Below are positions 18,628 through 28,386 of a DNA stretch of 64,000 bases, in pieces; the first letter of the stretch is position 1, and each line of letters begins with the position of its first letter. The position numbers and the translations under genes are program-made. The notes under the pieces were generated by a model. The model saw nothing but the letters and a program-made list of their open reading frames with translations. It was not told where the DNA came from and did not search any database. This DNA is from Pedobacter jeongneungensis. Lineage in GTDB: Bacteria; Bacteroidota; Bacteroidia; Sphingobacteriales; Sphingobacteriaceae. The stretch covers positions 1 through 64,000 of the forward strand of contig NZ_AYMG01000029.1 of NCBI RefSeq assembly GCF_000633455.1, in the 5' to 3' direction.

Positions 18628-19260
18628 ATGAATATTGAAAATATTTATGGTGAAGATAAATGGGCTGCATTTGGTGGTTTTTCGCCACTTATTACAGTCT
18701 TTAAGTCTTACCATCCGCTCAACCCTGAAATTGAAAACATTATTAACCGTTATACATTCCCTATACGCTTTGCCAAAAACAAGCATATTGCGTCGCCATT
18801 AAAGCACAACCGCTATATTTTCCTCATTTTAGAAGGGGCAGTACATGGTTATCTTAAAATGGGAAATAAAAAAATTACCACATGGATTGCTGCAGAAAAC
18901 GAACTGGCAGGAACAATCAGGAATTTGTGGGAGAATGAAATATCCGATGAATATATTGAAACGATTGATCCGGTATTTGCAATTGCCATTCCGCATGAAA
19001 TGTCGAAACTGCTTTATGAAAATTTCCCCATAGCCAACTATGTAGGGCGTAAAATGACCGAAATCTATTTTCAGGGGGCAACTGAAAGGGCATACATCTG
19101 CAGGCTTCCTACTGCATTAAAACGCTATCAAAGGTTTCTGGTGTCTTATCCGCACCTGATCAACCGTGTGCCATTAAAGTATGTGGCTTCATTTATAGGC
19201 ATGCGGCTCGAAACGCTTAGTAGAATCAGGAAACAGGCTTTAATTGAAGATATTAAATAG
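18628..19260 (+). CDS. Crp/Fnr family transcriptional regulator
   Basis: A 210-residue protein with an N-terminal cyclic-nucleotide-binding-like beta-barrel (NRYIFLILEGAVHGYLKMGN, then KKITTWIAAENEL, about residues 45-100), a long dimer helix, and a C-terminal winged-helix fragment VPLKYVASFIGMRLETLSRI where the recognition helix is ETLSRIRKQ. Its sensor resembles the Bacteroidota Crp-like group in which the phosphate-binding cassette is poorly conserved, so the ligand may not be cAMP. It is monocistronic, convergent with the GH31 gene and separated from it by a bidirectional terminator. Confidence 0.85.
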   Translation: MNIENIYGEDKWAAFGGFSPLITVFKSYHPLNPEIENIINRYTFPIRFAKNKHIASPLKHNRYIFLILEGAVHGYLKMGNKKITTWIAAENELAGTIRNLWENEISDEYIETIDPVFAIAIPHEMSKLLYENFPIANYVGRKMTEIYFQGATERAYICRLPTALKRYQRFLVSYPHLINRVPLKYVASFIGMRLETLSRIRKQALIEDIK

Positions 19261-19292
19261 TTTTTCGCTTTATCACCTAGTTGTAACCAAAT

Positions 19293-19330
19293 AAAAAAGC
19301 GGAACCGGTTAAATACCAGTCCCGCTTTTT
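19293..19330. terminator. Bidirectional terminator between the Crp/Fnr-type gene and GH31
   Basis: AAAAAGCGG at the left pairs with CCGCTTTTT at the right, with further partial pairing inside. The A and T runs give a U tract for transcripts from either side. The convergent gene pair at 19260 and 19347 would share it. Confidence 0.8.
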
Positions 19331-19346
19331 CAATTAAATGTTTCTA

Positions 19347-22300
19347 TTAAAATTTAACAGTATTCAAGTTTTTATCCACTAAAACTCCATTATTAATTTT
19401 AAGGTTAAATTGAAGCTTACGTTTTGCTTTTAATTTCAGGATAAATAAATCATTGGTCCCGTTTAAGGTTTCTTTAGCGCCAACATTAATAAATGTTGGG
19501 TATAAAACCTTATCTCCGCTGGTATGCAGACGGTCGTTGGTAAAATTATCCATTTGTTTCACATTTAAGTTCTGTACACTTACAAAATCATAATCTTCTG
19601 CATGATACGGCAAGGCAAAACTTAAGGCATTTACAGATTTAAGGTTCACTCCTTTTACTTTAATTTCAATAATCTCATCTTTATTATAGGTCTGCTTTGC
19701 TGTATTGATTTCTAGCTTACCAGCAACCTTATCAATTTTATTATCGTCTACACCACCATCAAGCTGGGTAGCTACTACCGAAATATCATAAGCATCAATC
19801 AGGTTATTTTTATTGATATCGCCATTACTGATGTAACCTTCAAAATCAGCATCTCCTTTTCTTAAACCAGTATAATTGATGTAAGAGGTTAAATCATTCC
19901 GGTCAATCAGGCGGTCGTTGTTGATATCGCCAGGCAGGTAACTTTCGGTTCCCGGAACTTTAAATACATATAATTCGCGACCTGATCCGAAACCGCCTAC
20001 ACCTTCGGTAACTGCAATTTTAATATAACGCGCAGTTGGATGACTGGCAAAATTAAATATTTTAACATCCCCATTATTTACCCACTCAAAAGTTCCCGCA
20101 TCTGTCCAGATTTCTTTATTATTACTATAAAACACTTTACCTTTTAACAATATCCCATTGCCTCTTCCGCTACGAGGCAGGTAATGAAATTTATCGAGTT
20201 GATTGATTGATTTAAGATCGATCACCATATCAAAAGGAACCGATTTTACGCCCCATTTGGTGTGCCATATATTACCCTCATCAAAATCGAACAGGTTGTT
20301 AACGTCTTCACCTTCCTGATTTTCGGCTGTAGTTTGAGCTACAATACCCTGAATGGCAAATTGTAAGGGATTAGATTTAGTGGTGGCTTTAATTTCGGTC
20401 CAGTCAGAATAACCATCTTTGTTTACCGCACGCAATTTAAACGAATAAGGTGTTTCTGCGGCTAAACCATCAAATAACAAGGCAGTATCGCGGATGGTGG
20501 TATAATGCATCTCGTTAAAATCGATTTCATAAAAATCGGCATTATTTACTTTGCTCCATGTTGGGGTAAGTGTGTAAGCTTCCCTGTTTTTATCGGTGAT
20601 ACTTGCATGGGTCGGAGCAGCCAACTTACCGCTTGATACGCGCTGTTTATCTGCAGGTTCGAATTTAAATCCTTGTATGTTAACAGTTACAGGGTTTAGT
20701 GTAATGTCAGTAGCCTGGATTTTAATTAAAACCTGCGGGTTTTTGGTGATCACAACTTTTTCAAAATCGCTACCTTTTGTCGCAAAACGGTTTAAATTCG
20801 GTGCAACGTCGTAGAAATACACATTGCTTTGTTTTAAAAATTCTTCTTTCGAATTTACTTCTGCAAGTTTTATTTTATCGTTCCCAACTTTTGCAAGCAG
20901 TTTTTTAGGTTTTTCAGTAACATTAACGATTAATTCAGTTGTTTTTTCTTTAACAAAGCCATCAAAATCGCCTTTTGTGATATTAATGGTTACCGAAGCA
21001 TTATTTTTTTGATCTGATGTTGATTCGATTAAAGTTGACGCACCTTTGCCTAATTTATAGGCTTCAGTTGCTCCATCATCATCATATTCGGTAAATGAGG
21101 TATTTCCGGATGGATAAAGCTCATAAATCCGGTTGGCTTTATTAATTTCTGAGACATTGTTATTTGGATTTGCCATCGGAATAATTGCTCCGTTTTTCAC
21201 AAAAACAGGTAATTTCCAAAGTGGTGCGGCAAAACTGTTAATGATGCAGTTTCCTGCATATTTTTCACCAGTAAAATAATCGATCCAGGTTCCTTCTGGG
21301 AGGTAAATACCGTTGCGGATATCATTTCCTTTATCATCAGATTTAGTAGCCTGATAAATCGGTGCCACCAAAAAAGATGGTCCGTACAAATATTGATACT
21401 GTGTTGAAATTCCCTTGGTATAAGCATTTGGATATTCCAGAAACATTGCCCTGATGATCGGTAAGCCTGTAAGGGCTTCTTTCGCGATGCTGTAGGTATA
21501 AGGTATTAATTCGGATTTCAGCTTTAAATAATTGCGGTTAATCGAGGCCACTGGTTCTCCTAATGCATGTGGATATTTTTCGTTAGCACCCCAGCCGTCC
21601 ATATTCAGTTGCATGGGCGTAAAGGTTTTCCATTGAAAATCGCGGGTATTGATGGTTTGATTTTTACCACCGAAAATACCATCCATATCGGATGTAATAT
21701 TTGGCTGACCGGACAAACCTGAACCTAAATAAGTAGGAATATGAAAACGGATATATTCCCATACCCCGCCGGTTTGATCGCCCGACCAGATACCTGCATA
21801 ACGCTGCGTACCTGCCCAGCCATCCAACGAGATGATAAAAGGCCTGCTGCTGTTGCCATAATAAGGCATAATCTGCACTACATCGGCTACGCCATTCAAT
21901 CCGAAAGAATAACCTGCACCAACCCACGCCACATCGGTTTTTAACACCCGAACACCGGCGTCTCTTGCTTCTTTGATGACATCACGCTGTAATAATGCAC
22001 TTACGCCGGTTTTGGGATGAAGGTCAGATTGTGTCCACAGGCCTATTTCCACACCATTTTTACGGGCATAATCGCCAAAACTCTTTAGGTTTTGAATGTT
22101 ACCATCCAATGTTTCGGTTTGGCCATACCCTGCACCATAGCCATCGTTAGGAAGTACCCAGCCCAAAGGCATATCATTTTTCTTATACCTGTCGATTACA
22201 GCGCGTGCCGAAAATTGATAATTGTTTTTCTCGCCGTTTAGCGATTCTTTTACTCCGCCATTATCTTTCTGGCTTTCTTTATAACGTTTGCCATCTTCAA

Positions 22301-23213
22301 ATAAAGTTCCTTTTTCATCTTCCTTCCAAAAATCGCGGTTATAGGCATTTAAATGTCCTTCGTAAAAACCGAATTTCGGCAATAATATAGGGTTTCCGGT
22401 GAGCTGATAAAAATCATTCAATAAAGGTACTGCACCATTGTTTACCATAAAAAAGGCATCCAGGTAACCGGTTTCGTGTGTTAATTTAACCAATCCTTTT
22501 TCTTTAGCACCGAAATTGTAATTGCCTTTGCTAAAGGTGTACCACATTACGGCATAACCATTTGTAGACCAATAATAAGGTGTTGGCGAGGCTACTCCCC
22601 CATCTGTCCAGCTGTTTTGGTTTTCGATGGAAATGGCTTTTCCTTTATGCGAAAAACGACCGTTCTGTACACCTCCACCATAAAAATACTCCTGTGGATT
22701 TTCTTTAAAGCTGAGTGTTACTTTTCCTTTTTCGAACTGAATGGGGGCAATTTCTTCTAAAGCCACGGCCTGAGTGGTGAGGTTAATAATTTTGATTAAA
22801 GAAGTATTTTTATCGATAAGAACGGTAATCTTAGCCGTAGAAATGAATAACTGATTATGCTCATCTTTAATTTCCAGTTTTGAAACCGGTCTACGTGGAT
22901 TTTCTACCAGAATTTTAGCTTCTGGTTTTGCTTCAGGGTCACGGATAAATCCACCAGTGGGATCCTGAAAAAGGCGAAAAATATTATCGCCATAAAAATC
23001 GAGTGTTAATCGCTGATTATCGGTAAGCAATAATTCAACTGTAGTCGAATTGATTTTTTTTACATCAGTTACCTTGATAATTTTTTGAACAGTCTCGTTG
23101 TTTTTTTGCGCCGTTTCCTGGGCAGAAACAAAGGCGGGAAATGCATAAAAAAGAGAAGTAAACGTTAATAGGATTATGTTTTTAAAGCGTTTGTAAAAGG
23201 GTTGCAGGGCCAT
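19347..23213 (-). CDS. Large secreted GH31 glycosidase with FN3, discoidin, dockerin-like and cohesin-like modules
   Basis: A 1288-residue exported enzyme (signal peptide ending near FVSAQ, residue 32). Residues about 45-700 are a GH31 N-terminal beta domain plus TIM barrel, with nucleophile D427 in VLKTDVAWVG and acid/base D479 in WSGDQTGG; these assignments follow the family pattern. Then come a GH31 C-terminal sheet and DUF5110-like region, an FN3 domain (about 860-940, AAPTHASITD onward), an F5/8C discoidin-type domain (about 945-1085), two dockerin-like Ca-binding repeats GDINNDRLIDRNDL and GDINKNNLIDAYDI (about 1090-1150), and a cohesin-like beta domain (about 1165-1288). It removes terminal alpha-linked sugars (alpha-glucose, -xylose or -galactose); which one is unclear. 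It is monocistronic, with no SusCD next to it. Confidence 0.9.
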   Translation of the reverse strand: MALQPFYKRFKNIILLTFTSLFYAFPAFVSAQETAQKNNETVQKIIKVTDVKKINSTTVELLLTDNQRLTLDFYGDNIFRLFQDPTGGFIRDPEAKPEAKILVENPRRPVSKLEIKDEHNQLFISTAKITVLIDKNTSLIKIINLTTQAVALEEIAPIQFEKGKVTLSFKENPQEYFYGGGVQNGRFSHKGKAISIENQNSWTDGGVASPTPYYWSTNGYAVMWYTFSKGNYNFGAKEKGLVKLTHETGYLDAFFMVNNGAVPLLNDFYQLTGNPILLPKFGFYEGHLNAYNRDFWKEDEKGTLFEDGKRYKESQKDNGGVKESLNGEKNNYQFSARAVIDRYKKNDMPLGWVLPNDGYGAGYGQTETLDGNIQNLKSFGDYARKNGVEIGLWTQSDLHPKTGVSALLQRDVIKEARDAGVRVLKTDVAWVGAGYSFGLNGVADVVQIMPYYGNSSRPFIISLDGWAGTQRYAGIWSGDQTGGVWEYIRFHIPTYLGSGLSGQPNITSDMDGIFGGKNQTINTRDFQWKTFTPMQLNMDGWGANEKYPHALGEPVASINRNYLKLKSELIPYTYSIAKEALTGLPIIRAMFLEYPNAYTKGISTQYQYLYGPSFLVAPIYQATKSDDKGNDIRNGIYLPEGTWIDYFTGEKYAGNCIINSFAAPLWKLPVFVKNGAIIPMANPNNNVSEINKANRIYELYPSGNTSFTEYDDDGATEAYKLGKGASTLIESTSDQKNNASVTINITKGDFDGFVKEKTTELIVNVTEKPKKLLAKVGNDKIKLAEVNSKEEFLKQSNVYFYDVAPNLNRFATKGSDFEKVVITKNPQVLIKIQATDITLNPVTVNIQGFKFEPADKQRVSSGKLAAPTHASITDKNREAYTLTPTWSKVNNADFYEIDFNEMHYTTIRDTALLFDGLAAETPYSFKLRAVNKDGYSDWTEIKATTKSNPLQFAIQGIVAQTTAENQEGEDVNNLFDFDEGNIWHTKWGVKSVPFDMVIDLKSINQLDKFHYLPRSGRGNGILLKGKVFYSNNKEIWTDAGTFEWVNNGDVKIFNFASHPTARYIKIAVTEGVGGFGSGRELYVFKVPGTESYLPGDINNDRLIDRNDLTSYINYTGLRKGDADFEGYISNGDINKNNLIDAYDISVVATQLDGGVDDNKIDKVAGKLEINTAKQTYNKDEIIEIKVKGVNLKSVNALSFALPYHAEDYDFVSVQNLNVKQMDNFTNDRLHTSGDKVLYPTFINVGAKETLNGTNDLFILKLKAKRKLQFNLKINNGVLVDKNLNTVKF

Positions 23214-23568
23214 TAAAATTTGATTTGGTTATGTTATATGATTAGGCAAGCCTCTGGTGTTAGCTGCTGTTGGCTAAAGTTAGCAATCGTGTATAAGGAA
23301 ACGGTGTGTTTTTAAGGACAAATACCGCGCAATCGTTTGTCTATCATGTTTTTTACTTTTAGGTTGGTGGCATGGAGTTGAGCGCGCGGAGTTTGGCGTT
23401 GGGAGCTGATTAACTAGTTTGGCGTTCAGAGTCTGGCGTTTGGCGTCGATTAACCGATTTAAACAATTAACCGATTAATCATCTGGGCCTTTAGCTTTGG
23501 AGCCAATTAACCGATTTAAACAATTAACCGATTAACCTACCTAAATCTTTTACAATTAACAATCATTT
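23214..23568. other. Repeat-filled intergenic region upstream of GH31 and the receiver gene
   Basis: A 355-bp divergent gap. Besides two start regions it holds word-like degenerate DNA in which the phrase GTTTGGCGTT or close variants recur near 23390-23450, followed by two exact 30-bp copies listed separately. No ORF is seen. Confidence 0.6.
23449..23535. repeat. Two exact 30-bp direct repeats
   Basis: The 30-bp unit at 23449-23478 recurs without change at 23506-23535, 27 bp later. Each unit is itself a near-duplication: ATTAACCGATT, then TAAACA, then ATTAACCGATTAA. It lies immediately before the receiver gene. Confidence 0.85.
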
Positions 23569-23979
23569 ATGGCAGGCATTTTGCATACAGATGACAAAAT
23601 CAGATTAATGAACCTTTTAGTACCCCAACCTTATAGTTGCGTGATCATTGATGATAGCCGCATGAGCAAACCACTTTTCGAAAATTTCGTTTCCCAAATA
23701 GATAAACTTGAACTTAAAGGCAGCTTTACAGATAAAGTAGACGCTATGGCCGCCTTTTGGACGTTCGGAAAAATAGATTTCCTATTTTTAGATGTACAAA
23801 TGGATATGTCGGGCATCGATGTAGCCAGGATGCTAAAAAACAGCGTGAAGTATGTCGTAATTTTAGGTACACAAGGTACACAAGCGATTGATAATTTTAC
23901 CAATAAGTGCAAATTTTTACCAAAACCACTTGATTTTACAAAATTTTTAAATGCAATTGAGCAGTTGATTTCTGTTTAG
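23569..23979 (+). CDS. Stand-alone response regulator receiver protein
   Basis: A 136-residue protein consisting of one CheY-like receiver domain. The acidic pair D28-D29 lies in CVIIDDSRM, the phospho-acceptor is D75 in FLFLDVQM, and the conserved Lys is K119 in FLPKPLDF. There is no output domain, although the sequence style (VIIDDS, D-V-Q-M) is that of LytTR-type regulators. The true start may be Met14 (MNLLVPQPYS), which fits the family length better. No histidine kinase is adjacent. It may relay phosphate or act by protein contact. Confidence 0.85.
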   Translation: MAGILHTDDKIRLMNLLVPQPYSCVIIDDSRMSKPLFENFVSQIDKLELKGSFTDKVDAMAAFWTFGKIDFLFLDVQMDMSGIDVARMLKNSVKYVVILGTQGTQAIDNFTNKCKFLPKPLDFTKFLNAIEQLISV

Positions 23980-24130
23980 TCTGGAGTCGAAAGTCCGCAG
24001 TCAGGAGTCGATTATTCGTATAGAGCAAATTAGTTAAAGGAGAAAAAACAATTAAATAATCACCAATGACCAATAAACGAATGACCCGTGAACCAATGAT
24101 CAATAACCAAAGAACTCATCAACTAATGAA
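23980..24130. repeat. Word-like degenerate repeats (CCAATGA/ACCAATAA)
   Basis: After a segment with GGAGTCGAAAGTCCGCAGTC and a second GGAGTCGA, the DNA becomes a run of imperfect copies of CAATGACCAATAA and ACGAATGACC up to the stop codon of the NIPSNAP gene. Similar runs occur at 24965-25040, 59640-59715 and 59965-60085. They contain no ORF. Confidence 0.6.
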
Positions 24131-24919
24131 CTAAATATCCGAATAATCGGTAGGATATACGAATTTTGTATCGTTTTTAGAAACGTTGTGCTGGTACTCT
24201 GGCATTGCAGAAAGTTTTTTCCAGTAATCATCAGCAGAAAAAGCCTTCCAATGTGCATCTCTATCTGCTTTATTCTCGAAGGTAGTCAGGTACATCAGGT
24301 TAGGCATTCGGCTCCCTGAAATTACTTCTCCATAAAATACTGCGTTAAAATTAAGCCGCTTAAATAAGCCTATTTCGTCGCCTTTATTAAACATCTGCAC
24401 CTTGTTCTGGTAATATTTTTCGGTGGGCGATTCGTAACTTCTTAGTTCATATACCCGTTCTTTCATTGGTGATTTTAAGTTAGGCAGCACAAAAGCGGGT
24501 GCATCTTCAAAGGCCTTTAAAACAATGGATTCAAGGCGTTCATAGGGTGCATCGCTATACACGGCATCTAAATATGTTTTACCATCAATGCCATATTGCT
24601 GGTCTTTTGCCAGTTTTTTATCAAGTTCTAAAATACCATTGAATGATTTTAAAGGGATAAATACATAAATGAGCTTTTCAGTAACCGTAGCCGGATCGCT
24701 TATAATTGGTTTAAACACACCCACTTTTGCAATTCCAGAACGGTGTAGTGCAGGCAAATAAGCTTTCTGTAAATATTCATCTACTATCTTTTCCTGCGCA
24801 TCAGTTTTTAAATGGTAAATTTTAATTTGATAGAAATCTAACTTCGATGCATGAGCAACAAATGCATTAAATATTAAAAAAAATAAAAACAAGCACGATA
24901 TTTTGATCTTTGGCAACAT
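24131..24919 (-). CDS. Secreted NIPSNAP family protein
   Basis: A 262-residue exported protein (hydrophobic signal ending near AFVAHAS). It has two ferredoxin-like dimeric alpha/beta barrel repeats of the NIPSNAP type: residues about 28-130 (FYQIKIYHLKTDAQEKIVDE and onward) and about 155-255 (VYELRSYESPTEKYYQNKVQ and onward, with the F..N.AD.D.HWKAF segment). The biochemical role of bacterial NIPSNAP proteins is not established. It lies downstream of the S9 peptidase on the same strand with a 127-bp gap, so joint expression is possible but not compelling. Confidence 0.85.
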   Translation of the reverse strand: MLPKIKISCLFLFFLIFNAFVAHASKLDFYQIKIYHLKTDAQEKIVDEYLQKAYLPALHRSGIAKVGVFKPIISDPATVTEKLIYVFIPLKSFNGILELDKKLAKDQQYGIDGKTYLDAVYSDAPYERLESIVLKAFEDAPAFVLPNLKSPMKERVYELRSYESPTEKYYQNKVQMFNKGDEIGLFKRLNFNAVFYGEVISGSRMPNLMYLTTFENKADRDAHWKAFSADDYWKKLSAMPEYQHNVSKNDTKFVYPTDYSDI

Positions 24920-24964
24920 ATTTACTGATAATTAAAATTATTTGAGACTAATGTACCAATTATC

Positions 24965-25045
24965 GGTTAAAAACAACCAGTTTGCAATTGACAGTTTGCA
25001 GTTACGAATAAACTAATAACCAATCACCAATGAACCAATGAACAA
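24965..25045. repeat. Word-like degenerate repeats (CAGTTTGCA/CCAATGA)
   Basis: Tandem-like imperfect copies of CAGTTTGCAATTGA/CAGTTTGCAGTTA are followed by ACCAATCACCAATGAACCAA and similar. Same style as 23980-24130. They fill the gap between the S9 peptidase and the NIPSNAP gene. Confidence 0.5.
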
Positions 25046-25046
25046 T

Positions 25047-27386
25047 TTACTTTGAAATATTCGGGTTTGGTGGTTCAGCATTAAGCAGGTGCTTTACAAA
25101 AAAATCACGTTTACGCCTCCGTCCGTAAGTGCCGCCATCACTATGGCCCATACCTGGGATGCTTAAGATATCAAAATTCTTATTCGCCTTAATTAAGGCA
25201 TCTGCTAACCGGTAGGTCGATTCCGGTGGTACATTTTCATCAGCTTCACCAACAATCAGAAATAAATCGCCCTGCAATTTGGCTGCATTGGTAATGTTAG
25301 ATTGTTCCCCATAATGCGGCCCTACGGGATAGCCCATCCATTGCTCATTCCACCATTGTTTATCGATCCGGTTATCATGGCAGCCACAGGCAGAAACTGC
25401 CGCTTTATAAAACTCCGGATGAAATAACAGCGCCCCCGTTGAGCTCTGTCCACCTGCAGAAGTACCATAAATTCCAACGCGTGTAATATCTGCATTTGGA
25501 TATTTCGCCGCCATGGCTTTCATCCACAATATCCGGTCAGGGAAACCGGCATCTGCAATATTTTTCCAGCATACATCATGAAAGGCTTTAGATCGGTTAG
25601 CGGTGCCCATTCCATCAATCTGCACCACGATAAAGCCCAGTTCAGCTATGCTCTGCATTTCGCTGGCTGGTAAAAAGCTTTTAGGCACAAAACTATCATG
25701 GGGACCTGCATAAATATTTTCGATAACGGGATAGGTTTTGTTGGCATCCATTTTTGATGGAAAGCAAATAATACCCCAGATGTCGGTTATGCCATCACGT
25801 CCTTTGGCTACAAATACCTCAGGTAATTTAACACCGGTAGCTAAATATGCCTCTTTTTGACCATGCTCTATTTCCGCAATCCTTTTAGTGCTCGCCGTTA
25901 ACTTTAACTCGGTAACCGGCGGTATATTTACCTGCGAATAGGTATCGATGTAATATTTGCGATCGGGAGAAAAACTAAGACTGTGGTTACCTTTTTCGGG
26001 GGTGAGGTCTATCAAGCCTTTACCATCAAAACCGATCCGGTAGTAGTGGATAAAATAAGGATCTTCTCCAACATTCATTCCGCAGGCCCTGAACCAAACC
26101 TGGCGCTTTACTATGTCCACACTATCAATATCACGAACGACATAATCTCCTTTGGTAATCAGCGATTGTTTTCCGCTAGGCGTATTTACAAGATAAAGAT
26201 GCTGCCATCCATCCTGCTCGCTGGTGTACAACATTTCATTTGTTTTGGCTAAGTAGCGCGTATAAATCCGGCTTTCATAAATGAAAGTTTTTGTCTTTTC
26301 GTCGATAATATTTTTGGTTTTGCCTGTTAAAACATCTACTTCAATTACCCTGAAACGCTGATGGCCCCTATCTACTTTTTCGTAGCTGTAATACCTGCTA
26401 CTGCCCGAACGCCAATGTAAGTCTGGCGGACCGAAAAAGTCAATCGGATCGGCATCTACCTTAATGGCTGTTTTAGTTGATATATTAAAAATATAAGGTT
26501 GATAAGCTGTAAAATCGTCGCCAGGCTGTGCGTATTCTCTTGATTTTAACTCGCCACGTGTAGTACCGGGAACGGAACTCAATACATAATGCACTTTTTT
26601 AATTTCTTTAGGATCGGTTTTGTAAGCCACAATGTTTTTGCTATCCGGCGACCATTCAAAATCGCCATAAGGTTTGTCTGCATTGCCATCGGTACTCAAC
26701 TGTGTTTCTGCTTTGGTTGCAAGATCGACCACGAACAGGTTTCCTCCGCGGATCAGGATTTCGTTTTTGCCATCTGGTGATTTTCGCGATTCACGATTTC
26801 TCTGCCAACGCGATCTGCGCTGTTGCAAAGGCTTTTTAGCATTGTAACGATAAACGCTTGTGTCTTTTGCATCGGTCAAACTGTAATCACTCAGGTTTAA
26901 CTGGTACCATTTATGATATATTTTAAGTATAGCACTATTACCCTGATTAGCAAAGTTCAGCTCATCAAACTGAAGTTTTAGCGGATTTTGTTTTTTAGCC
27001 GAGATTTTTTCGAGACTTTGCGCCAGTTTATCATGATCAAAAGCTATTTTTCGTTTTCCTGTTGCGGCATCTACATAATAATACGCCCATGTTCGGTTGG
27101 GTAGGTTTTTTTTATACCAGAATGCACTTCCATCTTTTTTCCAGTAAGGAACAATATCGTTGTTGGTTGGAATATTGCGCAATGCAGTATCGAGTTTATT
27201 GGATAATTGATAGGCATTAGCCATTTCTAGAACACCAGGAGCATAAGGGCTTAGTGTTGGCTGCTGTGCTTTTGTTTGAAAAAAAGCTAAACTTAATAAA
27301 ACAAGGACTATCGCCATTTTGGCCTTTGAAAAAATCATTATTATATTTTTTGATTGTAAATACGGGATTATGGATCTTGGCATCAC
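25047..27386 (-). CDS. S9 family serine peptidase (DPP4/prolyl oligopeptidase type)
   Basis: A 779-residue exported peptidase. The upstream start gives a poor leader; Met17 (MIFSKAKMAIVLVLLSLAFF, codon at 27338) begins a normal signal peptide and is the more likely start. A DPP4-type beta-propeller covers about residues 60-530, followed by an alpha/beta-hydrolase domain with S643 in YGTSAGG, D716 in GEADENVPP and H748 in GMGHSDGG. S9 peptidases cut after Pro or Ala near the N-terminus of short peptides. Its neighbours (the hydroxyproline pathway and two Xaa-Pro peptidases) support a role in proline-rich peptide breakdown. Confidence 0.92.
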   Translation of the reverse strand: MMPRSIIPYLQSKNIIMIFSKAKMAIVLVLLSLAFFQTKAQQPTLSPYAPGVLEMANAYQLSNKLDTALRNIPTNNDIVPYWKKDGSAFWYKKNLPNRTWAYYYVDAATGKRKIAFDHDKLAQSLEKISAKKQNPLKLQFDELNFANQGNSAILKIYHKWYQLNLSDYSLTDAKDTSVYRYNAKKPLQQRRSRWQRNRESRKSPDGKNEILIRGGNLFVVDLATKAETQLSTDGNADKPYGDFEWSPDSKNIVAYKTDPKEIKKVHYVLSSVPGTTRGELKSREYAQPGDDFTAYQPYIFNISTKTAIKVDADPIDFFGPPDLHWRSGSSRYYSYEKVDRGHQRFRVIEVDVLTGKTKNIIDEKTKTFIYESRIYTRYLAKTNEMLYTSEQDGWQHLYLVNTPSGKQSLITKGDYVVRDIDSVDIVKRQVWFRACGMNVGEDPYFIHYYRIGFDGKGLIDLTPEKGNHSLSFSPDRKYYIDTYSQVNIPPVTELKLTASTKRIAEIEHGQKEAYLATGVKLPEVFVAKGRDGITDIWGIICFPSKMDANKTYPVIENIYAGPHDSFVPKSFLPASEMQSIAELGFIVVQIDGMGTANRSKAFHDVCWKNIADAGFPDRILWMKAMAAKYPNADITRVGIYGTSAGGQSSTGALLFHPEFYKAAVSACGCHDNRIDKQWWNEQWMGYPVGPHYGEQSNITNAAKLQGDLFLIVGEADENVPPESTYRLADALIKANKNFDILSIPGMGHSDGGTYGRRRKRDFFVKHLLNAEPPNPNISK

Positions 27387-27483
27387 TTTATGATAAGCGC
27401 TATTTTAAAAATTATGCAAAAAGCATCCCACTCCATTTGAAAAAATGGCTATCACACTATGTTTAAAGAATACATCTAATTGT

Positions 27484-28386
27484 TTAAGCGCCTACGTAAT
27501 TTACTTTACTCACATTGTTGTAAGTATCGATATAAGACCTTGGCGATTGGCCAATAATGCTTTTAAATACCCTGTTAAAATTGGTAATACTATTAAAACC
27601 AGCTTTATAGGCTACACCAGAAATACAATCTGCTTTTTCGCCCGATATTAGGCTTTTACATGCATCGTTTATTCTAACTTCATTTAAAAACGAAACAAAG
27701 GTATGTCCGGTATGCTTTTTAAAGTACCTGCAAAAGGCTTGCGGAGTCATAAAAGCGGTATTGGCTACATCTTCTAACGAGATCTGGTTATTGTAATTTT
27801 GGGTAATAAAATTGATGATCTTACTCAGCCGCATGCCTTCATTTTCACTAACGTTTGAAGAATACATATCAGAGCAAAGCGATTCTACATTCTCGTTTAA
27901 ATCCTGAAGACCATTAACCAGTTTCAGGAAATTAAACAGTACGTCTACTCCAGATGCATGATGAACATCGAACAACCTGGCAACAATATCTTTGGTAAAA
28001 CCGACAGGAATTTTAAACCCGTGTTTATTCCTGGCTAAAAAAGCACTGGCCATTTTCATTTCAGGAAGGTTAAACAACGAAGCCAGAATACCATTAGGAT
28101 TGAAGTAAACCGAACAGGCCTTGATGGTTTTATGATTATTCGGAGAAAAATATTCGGGATTGCTTTTAAATAAATGCGGAAGCTTTGCACCAATCACAAA
28201 AACATCACCCGAACGGAAGGCATGCATATCGTTACCGGCAATTAATGTACCCTCTCCTTTTTCTATATAAGTAATCTGCCATTCATCATGTCGGTGCAGA
28301 TACTGATAAAAATATGGTAGTTCTATATGCTCCGATATTACGCTCTTATCGTCGGGCACAAGCATGGTAAATGGTAATACTTTCAT
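27484..28386 (-). CDS. AraC family regulator with cupin sensor, likely for the hydroxyproline genes
   Basis: A 300-residue regulator. An N-terminal cupin (about residues 15-95, YLHRHDEWQITYIEKGEGTL and FRSGDVFVIGAKLPH) would bind a small molecule. The C-terminal 100 residues form a double HTH (ISLEDVANTAFMTPQAFCRY in the first, GVAYKAGFNSITNFNRVFKS with GQSPRSY in the second). It lies between the S9 peptidase and the hydroxyproline operon, all on the minus strand, with 228 bp before the FAD oxidoreductase end. Control by hydroxyproline or a related compound is inferred from position. Confidence 0.88.
   Translation of the reverse strand: MKVLPFTMLVPDDKSVISEHIELPYFYQYLHRHDEWQITYIEKGEGTLIAGNDMHAFRSGDVFVIGAKLPHLFKSNPEYFSPNNHKTIKACSVYFNPNGILASLFNLPEMKMASAFLARNKHGFKIPVGFTKDIVARLFDVHHASGVDVLFNFLKLVNGLQDLNENVESLCSDMYSSNVSENEGMRLSKIINFITQNYNNQISLEDVANTAFMTPQAFCRYFKKHTGHTFVSFLNEVRINDACKSLISGEKADCISGVAYKAGFNSITNFNRVFKSIIGQSPRSYIDTYNNVSKVNYVGA

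Noticed and set aside
27254..27651. Plus-strand frames at the S9/AraC boundary
   Set aside because: They are antisense shadows of the S9 peptidase and AraC genes, which have clear domains.
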